The position numbers and the translations under genes were made by a program. Below the pieces are notes generated by a model. The model saw only the letters and a program-made list of their open reading frames with translations, was not told where the DNA came from and did not search any database. This document shows, piece after piece, positions 19,308-28,011 of a stretch of DNA of 64,000 nt (position 1 is its first letter; the number at the start of each line of letters is the position of its first letter). Source of the DNA: Actinoplanes subtropicus. GTDB taxonomy: Bacteria > Actinomycetota > Actinomycetes > Mycobacteriales > Micromonosporaceae. The stretch spans positions 1-64,000 of the forward strand of contig NZ_JOJL01000014.1 of NCBI RefSeq assembly GCF_000721705.1. Direction: 5' to 3'.

Positions 19308-20604
19308 ACCAAATAAGGGGGCGGTCAGCATCTTCGATTACGGCGAGTTCGCCTTCGGCTCCAAGGACCAGGTTCTCGACCAGGCACGGCACTACTGGAA
19401 CCCCGGCAAGACGCGGTTCTGGAGCGACGCCGGGGTGCCGCTGGTCATCGACCGGCGCGAGGGTTACTTTCTGTACGACATGTCCGGCTCCCGGCTGATC
19501 GACGTGCACCTCAACGGCGGCACGTACAACCTGGGCCACCGCAACCCCGACGTGCTCGCGGCCGTACGCGCGGCGATGGACCGCTTCGACATCGGCAACC
19601 ATCACTTCCCCGCCCTGGCCCGCACCGCGCTCGCCGAGACGCTGGTCGCCTCGGGCCCGCCGGGGATGAGCAAGGTCGTCTACGCGAGCGGCGGCGGCGA
19701 GGCGGTCGACATCGCGCTCAAGTCCGCCCGGCACGCCACCGGCAGACGCCGGATCATCTCGATCGTGAAGGCGTTCCACGGGCACACCGGGCTCGCCCTC
19801 GCGGCCGGCGACGACCGGTTCGCCGACCTCTTCCACTCGGGCCAGCCCGGCGACTTCCCGCACGTGCCGTTCAACGACCTCGACGCGATGGAGGCCGAGC
19901 TCGAGCAAGGCGACGTCGCGGCCGTGCTGATGGAGACCATCCCCGCCACGTACGGGTTTCCGCTGCCCGCGCCCGGCTATCTCGAGGCGGTGCACGAGCT
20001 CTGCCACCGCCACGGCGCGCTGTACGTCGCCGACGAGGTGCAGACCGGCCTGATGCGCACCGGCGAGCTGTGGGCGATCGACAAGCACGGCATCGCGCCG
20101 GACATCCTGATCACCGGCAAGGGCCTGTCCGGCGGCGTCTACCCGATCGCGGCGGTGCTGCTCGGCGAGCGGGCCGCGGGCTGGCTCACCGAGGACGGGT
20201 TCGGACACATCTCCACGTTCGGCGGGGCCGAGCTGGGCTGCGTGGCGGCGCTGGCCACGCTGCGGCTCACCAACCAGCCGTCGGTACGTGCGCAGGTGCA
20301 CTACCTCGCCGACCGGATCGGGCGAGGGTTGGCCGAGATCCGCGACGCGTACCCGGACTGGCTTGTCGGAATCCGGCAGAACGGCCTGGTCATCGGCCTC
20401 GAGTTCGACCATCCGACGGGCGCGCGGGCGGTGATGCGCCGCCTGTACGAGAACGGGATCTGGGCCATCTTCTCCACGCTCGACCCCCGGGTACTGCAGT
20501 TCAAACCCGGCATTCTGGTCACCCCGGCCCTCGCCGACGAGATTCTCGACCGTACGGAGACCGCCGTGGCCCTCTCCCGCGACGACGTGGCGGCGGCGCT
20601 GTGA
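19240..20604 (+). CDS. Class-III PLP enzyme, aminotransferase or amino-alcohol phosphate phospho-lyase
   Basis: PLP-dependent fold-type I enzyme. The catalytic Lys is in LITGKGLSGG (bases 20119-20121), the ring-nitrogen Asp in YVADEVQTG, and the phosphate-binding segment is YASGGGEAVDIAL. The conserved body begins at SIFDYGEFAFGSKDQ (about 19327). No ATG precedes it: the only ATG or GTG codon after the divergent promoter is GTG 19240, without a clear ribosome site, so the start is uncertain. Class-III members include transaminases and ethanolamine-phosphate or hydroxylysine-phosphate phospho-lyases, which work after an APH-fold kinase. The kinase two genes downstream makes phospho-lyase the better guess: phosphoethanolamine to acetaldehyde, ammonia and phosphate. 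Its stop overlaps the next start (GTGA). Confidence 0.82.
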   Translation: MSASLNLADPIDPRPRPLVDRIGPNKGAVSIFDYGEFAFGSKDQVLDQARHYWNPGKTRFWSDAGVPLVIDRREGYFLYDMSGSRLIDVHLNGGTYNLGHRNPDVLAAVRAAMDRFDIGNHHFPALARTALAETLVASGPPGMSKVVYASGGGEAVDIALKSARHATGRRRIISIVKAFHGHTGLALAAGDDRFADLFHSGQPGDFPHVPFNDLDAMEAELEQGDVAAVLMETIPATYGFPLPAPGYLEAVHELCHRHGALYVADEVQTGLMRTGELWAIDKHGIAPDILITGKGLSGGVYPIAAVLLGERAAGWLTEDGFGHISTFGGAELGCVAALATLRLTNQPSVRAQVHYLADRIGRGLAEIRDAYPDWLVGIRQNGLVIGLEFDHPTGARAVMRRLYENGIWAIFSTLDPRVLQFKPGILVTPALADEILDRTETAVALSRDDVAAAL

Positions 20605-21296
20605 CCGCCCGGGACCTGGCCGCGTGGGCGGCAGATGCGTTCGCGAGCTACGACCTGGCCACCACGCACCGGATCGCTACCGAGGTCACCGGGGCGGGGC
20701 CACTGCCCGACTACGTGTCGGCCCGGGTCGACCCCGGCGGGGTTGTCGTGGTGCCGCGGCCGGTGGGGGTGGTGACCGTGCCGCGCGCGACCGGCGAGGT
20801 GGTGCGGCTCGCGCTGCTGACCCGCAACGCGCTGCTGGTCACCGATGCCGCGGCCGCCGACCGGGTGCGCGACCTGGCCGCGCTCGCCGAGAAGGCGGGC
20901 GCTCCCGCGGGCATCCTCCAGCTCGCCGACCTGACCGGGCCTGTCCCGGAACCGGAAGCGCCGGAGATCGTACTGGTCGCGGCCGGTCTTGATCTTCCAG
21001 GTATCTCGTTCACCGGGCCCCGGCAGGCCGTCCGGGCCGCGCGCGCCGCGCTGCGCGAGACCGGCAGCGATCGGATCCGCGTCCACGCGAGCGATCCGGG
21101 CGTCGCGCTGCACCTCGCCGCGGCGTTGCCGGTCACCCGGGTCGCGATCGGCGACGGGGCGATGCCGCCGCCCTCGCCCGACGGCATGCTCACCTGGGTC
21201 CGGGTCGGCCTCGACCGGCTTCCCGGCGATCAGCCCTGGGCCGCGCCGGGCGGTCCGGTCCCGGCCTATCCGCGCGCCTCCAACGAGGCGCCATGA
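20601..21296 (+). CDS. Short ALDH-superfamily-like protein of unknown function
   Basis: A 231-residue protein starting with GTG at 20601, overlapping the upstream stop as GTGA, and ending in an ATGA overlap with the kinase gene, so it is translated within the operon. Part of it resembles acylating aldehyde dehydrogenases: a helical opening, PVGVVTVPRATGEVVRLALLTRNALLV, then EKAGAPAGILQL. Full enzymes have about 450 residues; the C-terminal half with the catalytic Cys is absent, as is the usual PTTNP loop. It may be a reduced, non-catalytic relative that binds an aldehyde or partner, or an independent family. The intact overlaps argue against a random pseudogene. No function is assigned. Confidence 0.6.
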   Translation: MTARDLAAWAADAFASYDLATTHRIATEVTGAGPLPDYVSARVDPGGVVVVPRPVGVVTVPRATGEVVRLALLTRNALLVTDAAAADRVRDLAALAEKAGAPAGILQLADLTGPVPEPEAPEIVLVAAGLDLPGISFTGPRQAVRAARAALRETGSDRIRVHASDPGVALHLAAALPVTRVAIGDGAMPPPSPDGMLTWVRVGLDRLPGDQPWAAPGGPVPAYPRASNEAP

Positions 21297-22279
21297 CGAC
21301 CCACGACTTCGCCGCCGGCTCCGCGGAGGGTCTCGCCGCGCGGGCGGTACGCGCGTACGGGCTCCCCGAGGACGTCGAGTGCACCCTGCTCAACGTCAGC
21401 GAGAACGCCACTTTCCTGGTCCGCGACCCGGCCAGTGGCGGGCGGACCGTGCTGCGCGTCCACCGGCGCGGCTACCACGGCGAGCGGCAGATCGCGGCCG
21501 AGCTCGCGTGGCTCGACGCGCTGCGGACCGAGGCCGGCATCCGTACGCCCGAGGTTCTGCCCGCGCCCGGCGGCCGCCGCATCGTCGACCTCGACCCCGG
21601 TGGCGAACCCCGGCACGCGGTGCTGTTCGAGTGGCTGCCCGGCACCGAGCCGCCCGACCACGACCTGGTCACGGCGTTCGGCGCGCTCGGCGCGATCACG
21701 GGCCGGATGCACGAGCACAGCACCGGCTGGCGGCGTCCCGCGGCGTTCGACCGCTTCGCCTGGGATTACGACGGCGCGTTCGGCGGCGTCGCCCGGTGGG
21801 GCCGCTGGCAGGACGGGATCGGCGTGGGCCCGGCCGAGCGGGCGGTGCTGGGCCGCCTCGACGACGTGCTGCGCGCCCGGCTCGCCGCCTTCGGCCAGGG
21901 GCCGAGCCGGTACGGGCTGATCCACGCCGACCTGCGCCTGGCCAACCTGCTCGTGCACGACGCCGACACGTACGTGATCGACTTCGACGACTGCGGCTGG
22001 GGCTGGCTCCTCTACGACCTGGGCGCGGCGCTCAGCTTCATCGAGGACGACCCGCGGGTGCCCGAGCTGGTCGCGGCCTGGGTCGCCGGCTACCGCACGG
22101 TGCGGCCGCTGTCCGCCGAGGACGAGGCCGAGATCCCCACCTTCGTCCTGATGCGCCGGCTGCTGCTGGTCGCCTGGATCGGCTCGCACGCGGGCACCGA
22201 CCTGGCCGGCTCGATGGGGGCCGGCTACACGGCGGGCAGCTGCGCGCTCGCCGAGGAATATCTGCGCACGTACGGCTGA
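21293..22279 (+). CDS. APH-fold small-molecule kinase (probable amino-alcohol kinase)
   Basis: Cytosolic phosphotransferase of 328 residues of the aminoglycoside/choline kinase superfamily. The Brenner-type catalytic motif is [12 protein letters not shown] (His211, Asp213), and the metal-binding Asp230 lies in [17 protein letters not shown]-lobe features are [10 protein letters not shown] and TVLRVHR. Relatives phosphorylate choline, ethanolamine, homoserine, hydroxylysine or aminopropanol. Position between a class-III PLP enzyme and an SDR, facing eutBC, favours ethanolamine or 1-amino-2-propanol. Drug-resistance activity is unlikely from context. It overlaps the preceding gene by ATGA. Confidence 0.78.
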   Translation: MTTHDFAAGSAEGLAARAVRAYGLPEDVECTLLNVSENATFLVRDPASGGRTVLRVHRRGYHGERQIAAELAWLDALRTEAGIRTPEVLPAPGGRRIVDLDPGGEPRHAVLFEWLPGTEPPDHDLVTAFGALGAITGRMHEHSTGWRRPAAFDRFAWDYDGAFGGVARWGRWQDGIGVGPAERAVLGRLDDVLRARLAAFGQGPSRYGLIHADLRLANLLVHDADTYVIDFDDCGWGWLLYDLGAALSFIEDDPRVPELVAAWVAGYRTVRPLSAEDEAEIPTFVLMRRLLLVAWIGSHAGTDLAGSMGAGYTAGSCALAEEYLRTYG

Positions 22280-22289
22280 CAGGAGAGTC

Positions 22290-23051
22290 ATGTTCACTTC
22301 GGTCGCGGGACTGTCGGTACTGGTCACCGGCGGCAGCAAGGGCATCGGCCGGGGCATCGCGCGGGTGTTCGCGCGGGCCGGCGCCAACGTCACGATCACC
22401 GGCCGGGATGCCTCGTCCCTCGAGCGGGCAGCCGGGGAGCTCGGCGCCGCCTTTGTCGCGGCCGACGTCGCCAGGCCGGAAGACTGCGCCCGGGCGGCGC
22501 GGGCGGCGATCGACCGGTTCGGCGGCATCGACGTGCTCTGCGCGAACGCCGGCATCTTCCCCGGGGCCAAGCTGTCCGAGCTCACCGAGGCCGACGTGGA
22601 CGACGTGTTCGGCACCAACGTGAAAGGCACGATCTTCAGCGTCCAGGCGTGCGTGCCCGCGCTCGCCGCGAGCGGCCGCGGCCGGGTCATCCTCACGTCC
22701 TCGATCACCGGGCCGATCACCGGGTTCCCGGGCTGGACCCATTACGGCGCGAGCAAGGCCGCCCAGCTCGGCTTCCTGCGCACGGCCGCGATCGAGCTGT
22801 CCGGCCAGGGCATCACGGTGAACGCCGTACTGCCCGGCAACATCGCCACCGAGGGCATCGACGAGCTCGGCCCCGGGTACCGCGCCTCGATGGAGGCCTC
22901 GATCCCGCTCGGCCGGCTCGGCGACGTCGAGGACATCGGCAACGCCTGCTTGTTCCTCGCCACCAAGGAGGCCGGATACATCACCGGGCAGACGCTCGTG
23001 GTCGACGGTGGCCAGGTCCTGCCCGAGTCGCCGGCCGCGCTCGCCGGCTGA
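22290..23051 (+). CDS. Short-chain dehydrogenase/reductase
   Basis: Classical SDR oxidoreductase of 253 residues. The cofactor loop GGSKGIGRG lies at 14-22, NAG is in CANAGIFPG, and the catalytic set is Ser in LTSSIT with Tyr152 and Lys156 in HYGASK. Asp60 in VAADV fits adenine-ring contact. AGGAGAG precedes the ATG. It is the fourth gene of the operon. A role in oxidising or reducing an alcohol or aldehyde from the pathway is inferred; the substrate cannot be read from the sequence. Its stop overlaps the GntR start (TGATG). Confidence 0.86.
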   Translation: MFTSVAGLSVLVTGGSKGIGRGIARVFARAGANVTITGRDASSLERAAGELGAAFVAADVARPEDCARAARAAIDRFGGIDVLCANAGIFPGAKLSELTEADVDDVFGTNVKGTIFSVQACVPALAASGRGRVILTSSITGPITGFPGWTHYGASKAAQLGFLRTAAIELSGQGITVNAVLPGNIATEGIDELGPGYRASMEASIPLGRLGDVEDIGNACLFLATKEAGYITGQTLVVDGGQVLPESPAALAG

Positions 23052-23785
23052 TGAGCGAGCATCCGGAACCCGTCGGGCGGGCCGCCGAGGAGGCCCGGCG
23101 CCGCCTGCTCGAACGGATCCGGGCCGACGGCCTGCGGCCGGGCGCGAAGCTCGGCGGCGAACGCGACCTCGCCCGCGTGCTCGGCGTCAGCCGCTCCACG
23201 GTGCGGCAGGCGCTGTCCGCCATGGAACGCGCCGGCGTGGTCCGGCGCATCCCGGGACGCGGCGGCGGCACGTTCGTCGGGCAGCCGAAGATCGACCGGG
23301 ACCTGTCGCGCATCGTCGGGCTGCCCGCGCTGCTGCGCCAGCAGGGCCTCACGGCCGGAACCCGGGTCCTCGGCACGAGCCTGCTGCGCGCCGACGACGA
23401 GGTCCGCGCCGCGTTACGGCTGGCGGCGGACGCGTATGTGCAGGACGTCGTGCGGATCCGGCTCGCCGACGGTATCCCGATCTCCTACGAGCACACGCGG
23501 CTGCCCGCCGAACGCTTCCCCGGGCTGCTGGAACTGCCGCTCGGCGGGTCGCTCTACGAGCTGATCGAGGCGCACTACGGGGTCCGGCCGGCCGAGGCGG
23601 TCGAGCACATCGAAGTTGTCCCGGCGAGCCGGCCGGAGGCGACCGTCCTGGACGTCGCGGTCGCCGCTCCCCTGCTCTCGATCACGCGCACGGCCTACAC
23701 GGCCGACGGCGCCCCCTTCGAGTACTCCCACGACCTCTTCCGCAGCGACCGCGTCACGATCACGGTCACTTCCCGCACGCCGTGA
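23051..23785 (+). CDS. GntR-family (HutC subfamily) regulator
   Basis: Ligand-responsive repressor of 244 residues. A winged helix occupies about 10-75 (LRPGAKLGGERDLARVLGVSRSTVRQALSAMERAGVV in separate stretches), followed by a UTRA ligand domain (about 95-240: YVQDVVRIRLADGIPISYEHTRLP, LLSITRTAYTADGAPFEYSHDLFR). It ends the operon that begins with the PLP enzyme and so probably senses an intermediate of the pathway. GGTCnnGACC-type palindromes in the permease/PLP-enzyme promoter are its likely sites. It is convergent with the diol dehydratase operon, leaving an 11-base gap. Confidence 0.88.
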   Translation: MSEHPEPVGRAAEEARRRLLERIRADGLRPGAKLGGERDLARVLGVSRSTVRQALSAMERAGVVRRIPGRGGGTFVGQPKIDRDLSRIVGLPALLRQQGLTAGTRVLGTSLLRADDEVRAALRLAADAYVQDVVRIRLADGIPISYEHTRLPAERFPGLLELPLGGSLYELIEAHYGVRPAEAVEHIEVVPASRPEATVLDVAVAAPLLSITRTAYTADGAPFEYSHDLFRSDRVTITVTSRTP

Positions 23786-23796
23786 GGGCCCGTCTG

Positions 23797-25401
23797 CTAC
23801 GTCGCGTACGCCACGAGGACCAGACCGTAGGCGACCGCGTGCCGGTGGCCCAGCACACCGGCCGTGTCGCCGCGGCCGACCGGGGTGCCGGGCGGCAGCG
23901 CCCGGGCCACGCAGCCCAGCACCTCGTCGTCGCCGGCCGGGCCACCCACCACGAGCACGGCGCCCGGCGTGCCGGAGAGGCCGCGGGCCAGGTTCGCGCC
24001 GAGGACCTCCGCCTTGAGGCGCAGCCGCAGCGCCCGCCATTCACTGGGCGCGAGCCGCCGGTCGAACGGCAGCCATCCGGCCGGGCCCGGCGCGACGAGC
24101 GAGCCGAGCGCGTCGGGCCGGATCGGCGCGTCCAGGAACGTCCGCGAGCCGTCCTCGCCGAGCAGCAGCTGCGGCGCCTCGGCCCGGTGCGACGGGCCGC
24201 GCTTGGCCCACTCGGCCGGCGTGCGTGCGGTGCCGAGCACAGCCGCGGCCGCCGTGGTGAGCAGCTCACCCGCTCCGGCCAGCACCCGCGCGCCGGCATC
24301 CGTGACCACGTCGATCGTGCCGCCGCCGAGGTCGACCACGACCGCGTCCGGCGGGGCCCCGGGCGTCGACAGGGCACCCAGGCGGGCGGCCCCGGCCTCG
24401 CTCGGCGCGGTCCGCACGGGCACGCCGAGCAGGTCGGACAACGCGGGCGCCGGATCCGCGTACGGGACCTCGGCGTGCATGGCGGCCAGCGCGACCGTAC
24501 GCGAGGCCGTGGCCCCGGCGCGTGTGGTCAGCCCGTCGGCGAGCGTGGCGAGGTCCACTGCGAACAGGTCGTCCACCGGGCGCGCCGGCTCCCCGGGCAG
24601 CCGGTAGGACCGGATCAGCCCGGCCGGGTAGGGCGGCGCGAGCGGCCGGGTTGTCCCGTCCGCCAGCGTGATCTCCGCGCCGCCGGGCGCGGCCCCGGCC
24701 TCGGCCGGCTCCGTCAGCACCGCGACCACGGCGCTGGACCGGTCGTAGAGGCGCGCCGCCGCCCGGGCCGCGTCCGCCCGCTCGTGATCGGCCAGGCCCA
24801 GGCGCGCGGTCAGCCACAAGGGATCGACGAGCGACCGTAGCGGCGCGCGCACCTCGACCGCCACGGCCGACGCGCCCGCGAGGCCGGCCACGGGAAGCTC
24901 GTCGACCACCGGGATGCCGGGGAGGCGGTTCGCGACCAGCACGGCCTCGTCCCGCTCGAGGACCACGGCGGCCAGCAGGCCACGACCGGCCAGCTCGCGC
25001 AGCTCCCCCAGGATCTCGCGGAAACCCCGATCGGCCGGCACCAAGGCGACAACGGGACCGTCCGGCCGCACTGAGCCGATCAGGTACGGCGTGCCGGAGC
25101 CGACACCGGCACCGTGCGTGGACGCACCCGGCGTGCCCACTCGCAGACGTCCCGTGCCGGCCGGCGGCTCGGGCAGCGTGGCCGTCGTCGTGGCGATCGG
25201 CCGCAGCGGCGCGACCGCGGCACCTTCGAGGATCCCGCCGTACGCGGCGACGAGCCGTTTCGTGAGCCGGGCCGCGCGGGCAAGGCTGGCCGGACCACCT
25301 TTCGGGCCGCTCGTGGGCACCCGGTCCGCGCCGACCACCTCGCGGCCCTCGACCAGCACCACCTCCGTGGTGGAGTTGCCGACGTCGATGCCGGCTCTCA
25401 C
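23797..25401 (-). CDS. Diol/glycerol dehydratase reactivase, large subunit
   Basis: ATP-dependent chaperone of 534 residues that removes damaged cobalamin from diol dehydratase (DdrA/PduG type). The actin/Hsp70-like ATPase starts MRAGIDVGNSTTEVVLVEG (phosphate 1) and has VVVDLGGGTIDVVTDAG (phosphate 2) and VLVVGGPAGDDEVLG near the end. It is shorter than enteric homologues (about 610). GTG at 25401 overlaps the small-subunit stop (GTGA). The small reactivase subunit DdrB/PduH was not found next to it. It is the last gene of the eutB operon. Confidence 0.84.
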   Translation of the reverse strand: MRAGIDVGNSTTEVVLVEGREVVGADRVPTSGPKGGPASLARAARLTKRLVAAYGGILEGAAVAPLRPIATTTATLPEPPAGTGRLRVGTPGASTHGAGVGSGTPYLIGSVRPDGPVVALVPADRGFREILGELRELAGRGLLAAVVLERDEAVLVANRLPGIPVVDELPVAGLAGASAVAVEVRAPLRSLVDPLWLTARLGLADHERADAARAAARLYDRSSAVVAVLTEPAEAGAAPGGAEITLADGTTRPLAPPYPAGLIRSYRLPGEPARPVDDLFAVDLATLADGLTTRAGATASRTVALAAMHAEVPYADPAPALSDLLGVPVRTAPSEAGAARLGALSTPGAPPDAVVVDLGGGTIDVVTDAGARVLAGAGELLTTAAAAVLGTARTPAEWAKRGPSHRAEAPQLLLGEDGSRTFLDAPIRPDALGSLVAPGPAGWLPFDRRLAPSEWRALRLRLKAEVLGANLARGLSGTPGAVLVVGGPAGDDEVLGCVARALPPGTPVGRGDTAGVLGHRHAVAYGLVLVAYAT

Positions 25402-25754
25402 CGCAACAGCCCGCGCCGCGCGTACGCGGCCGCCGCCTCCCGGACCAGCGCGGCACAGCGCGGGGCGTCGCGGGCCGCGAGATCGGCGGCCAGCGCCGCC
25501 AGCTCGCCGGCGGTGGACCGGCGCGGGCGCAGCGCCTCGTAGAGGGCGAGGATCTCGGCTTCGCCGAAACGGGTGAGCTCGGCCGCCCGGCGGAAGTTCT
25601 CGGCCAGCTGCGGGTTGCCGTGCCGCTCGGCGACCCTGGCCTGCGCCTCGAGCGTGTCGGGGTGGATGCGTACGTCGTCGGCGGCCAACTCGTCACGCAC
25701 CAGCGCGTCGATGGTCAGCTCTGCCGCGGGCTTGCCCGAGTAGGCGTTGCTCAT
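25398..25754 (-). CDS. Diol/glycerol dehydratase small subunit
   Basis: Small (gamma) subunit of 118 residues of adenosylcobalamin-dependent diol dehydratase. The family pattern is clear: YSGKPAAELTIDALV near the N terminus, HPDTLEAQARVAERHGNPQLAENFRRAAEL in the middle, and ILALYEALRPRRST. It overlaps the fused catalytic subunit gene (ATGA) and the reactivase gene (GTGA), so the three are translationally coupled. It is shorter than enteric PduE, lacking an N-terminal extension, which in enteric bacteria takes part in microcompartment association. That fits the absence of shell genes here. Confidence 0.86.
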   Translation of the reverse strand: MSNAYSGKPAAELTIDALVRDELAADDVRIHPDTLEAQARVAERHGNPQLAENFRRAAELTRFGEAEILALYEALRPRRSTAGELAALAADLAARDAPRCAALVREAAAAYARRGLLR

Positions 25755-27991
25755 CGGAACGACAGCTCCTCGGGGGCGGCCTCGGGGTCGGCGCAGTCGC
25801 GTTCGAGCGCGACCAGGGCGATCACGCTGGTGTGGTAACGCGCCTCGATCGCCTCCTCGGTGTACGGATTGCGCACCGGCACGGGGGTCGCGCCCTTCGC
25901 GTGGCGGCCGGCGTTGGCGCCGAGCGCGCGGTACATCTCGGCGGTGAGGGTCGGCGCCATGCTGTAGAGCTCCAGGTTGGCCAGCGGCGGCAGGTCGCGG
26001 CGATGGATCAGCGCGGTGCCCTTGCCCTGCAGCCCGATCCCGATACCCGAGCCGGCCAGGCGTGCCGCGGTCAGGCCGACCATGCCAAGGTCGATCGTGG
26101 AGTTGACCCGCACGATCCGGGCCAGGCAGCCCTCTTCCTCCAGGCCGTCGAGCAGCTCCTGGAGGACGTCTTGCACCAGCAGGCCACTCAGGGTGCGCCA
26201 CACCGTGCGCCCTACGCCCGGCGAGACGCCGATGACGACCTCGCGGGGATCCGTACCGAAACCCGCATTTCCGGTTTTTTGCAGCTTGTCGGTCCTGTCG
26301 GCGGCTTGGGTACGGCGCAGGTCCGCCACGCCGCGGGCCTGCCGGATGTCGTCGATCTCGGCCTGCCGCCGCGGCGCCGGTTCGTAGCCGGTGCCCGGGC
26401 CTGCGTACTCGTTCGGGTCGGTGACCAGGCTCAGCACCCGCATGTCCTCGTCGAAGATCGCGGCGGTCTGGAGGTGGTCGCCGTGCACCCGTGCGACGGC
26501 CATGTCCAGCACCCGCCGCGCCGCCTCGTCGTGGCCGGTCTCGTGCAGCGCCCGCGCGACGTCCAGCGCGGTCAGCCCGGCGCCCCGGATCGTCTGCGCG
26601 GCGGCCAGCACGGCCAGCGCGTCGGTGCCGGCCAGGTCCATCGAACCGGCCGCGTCGACCGCCGCGGCCAGCTGCTCGTCGGTGAAGTCGCCCAGCCCCA
26701 GCGCGCGGTACACGTCCCGGACCGCCTCGACCGCCTGCCGCCGCAGGTCGCGTACGGTATCCGCGCTCGCCGTCCGCAAGCCGCCGTCGACACCCCAGTC
26801 GCGTTGCAGGGCCAGCCAGTCGTCGATGTCCTCGGCGTTCCAGTTGGACGGGCCGAACATGTTGTCGTAGCGCCGCACCGACCCGAAACCGCTGCAGATG
26901 TAGTCGCTGCCGGCCAGCAGGATCGGCAGCGTGCGCGACGTGCGCCGGACGTGCGACTCCGACATCAGCGCGTCGTTGCCCGAACAGGACTCGAGGTTGC
27001 GGGCCATGACCATCACGTTCTCGGCCATCAGCTCCCGTACGCCGCGTGGCACGGACGCGGCCACGCTGGCGCCGTCGATCCCGCCGTTCTGCACGCCCTG
27101 CGCGCCGATCGCCCGGGCCAGCGACACACATCGCGACTCCAGGTAGAGCATGCTGCGACCCTCGGCGCCGGCCATCAGCACCTCGGCGCCCGCACCGCTC
27201 GACACCCGCATCTTGATCCCGCGACTCGCGTAGCCCGAGGTGAGCAGCGCCTTCGACCACGGGGTGTCGTCCCCGTCCACGAAGACGCTCTCGGTGCCGT
27301 AGAGGCTCACGGTCTCCGCGTACGAGACCAGGCCGCGCAAGCCCATCTCGAGCTCCATGGCCTCCTCGACCGCGCACTGCACGAGCACGCCGGGCGCGCC
27401 GACGGCCGCGCCGATCGTCACGGCCACGGCGTTCGACGGGGCGTCGGCCAGCACCGGCACCGTCGTCTCCAGCTCCCGGAAGCCGTACGCCGCGGCCGTC
27501 GCCGCGTCCGCCGCGAGCAGCAGCGGATCGTCGAGCAGGTTGGTGACGTGCGCCTGGTTGCTCGGCGTACGGCGGGCGCGCAGCTTCGTCATCGCCATCA
27601 TCAGCTCGGGCGGCCGCAGCAGCATGACCACCCGGGCCAGCTTCGCCGGCGTCATCCCGGCCACCAGCCGGATCACTTCGCCCCGCGGCACGGCCGGGTC
27701 GACGAAGAGCCGTGCGGCCACCACCTCCCCGAGCGCCATGGCCTCCTCGGCGACGCTCAGGTCGATCCCGTGCGCGGCGACATAGGAGTCGATCGTGTCG
27801 AACGCGTCCCGCGCCTTGCCGTCCAGCTCGACGACCACGCCGTCGACCACGCGCAGCGACGGCTCGGGGTCGGCCGGGCTGTGCAGCGCGACCAGGCCGA
27901 GCGCGGGATCCTCCCGCGCGAAACCGTCCAGGTTGACCCGCTGCTCATCCATGAACCGGATCCGCCCGACGGGTTCATCCACCATGATCAC
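25751..27991 (-). CDS. B12-dependent diol/glycerol dehydratase, large and medium subunits fused
   Basis: Radical enzyme that converts 1,2-propanediol to propanal or glycerol to 3-hydroxypropanal using adenosylcobalamin. The 747-residue chain joins two subunits that are separate in enteric bacteria. Residues 1 to about 560 are PduC-like (AKLARVVMLLRPPELMMAMTKLR, SGAGAEVLMAGAEGRSMLYLE, QGVQNGGIDG, GSDYICSGFGSV). Residues about 595-747 are PduD-like (VVIGVSPGVGRTVWRTLSG, GSGIGIGLQGKGTALIHRRDLPPLANLELY). GTG at 27991 or ATG at 27985 can start it. It lies 20 bases after eutC and overlaps the small-subunit gene. No break is visible at the junction, so the fusion is real in this sequence. Confidence 0.88.
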   Translation of the reverse strand: MIMVDEPVGRIRFMDEQRVNLDGFAREDPALGLVALHSPADPEPSLRVVDGVVVELDGKARDAFDTIDSYVAAHGIDLSVAEEAMALGEVVAARLFVDPAVPRGEVIRLVAGMTPAKLARVVMLLRPPELMMAMTKLRARRTPSNQAHVTNLLDDPLLLAADAATAAAYGFRELETTVPVLADAPSNAVAVTIGAAVGAPGVLVQCAVEEAMELEMGLRGLVSYAETVSLYGTESVFVDGDDTPWSKALLTSGYASRGIKMRVSSGAGAEVLMAGAEGRSMLYLESRCVSLARAIGAQGVQNGGIDGASVAASVPRGVRELMAENVMVMARNLESCSGNDALMSESHVRRTSRTLPILLAGSDYICSGFGSVRRYDNMFGPSNWNAEDIDDWLALQRDWGVDGGLRTASADTVRDLRRQAVEAVRDVYRALGLGDFTDEQLAAAVDAAGSMDLAGTDALAVLAAAQTIRGAGLTALDVARALHETGHDEAARRVLDMAVARVHGDHLQTAAIFDEDMRVLSLVTDPNEYAGPGTGYEPAPRRQAEIDDIRQARGVADLRRTQAADRTDKLQKTGNAGFGTDPREVVIGVSPGVGRTVWRTLSGLLVQDVLQELLDGLEEEGCLARIVRVNSTIDLGMVGLTAARLAGSGIGIGLQGKGTALIHRRDLPPLANLELYSMAPTLTAEMYRALGANAGRHAKGATPVPVRNPYTEEAIEARYHTSVIALVALERDCADPEAAPEELSFR

Positions 27992-28011
27992 ACCCTACCC
28001 GACCTGCGTCT

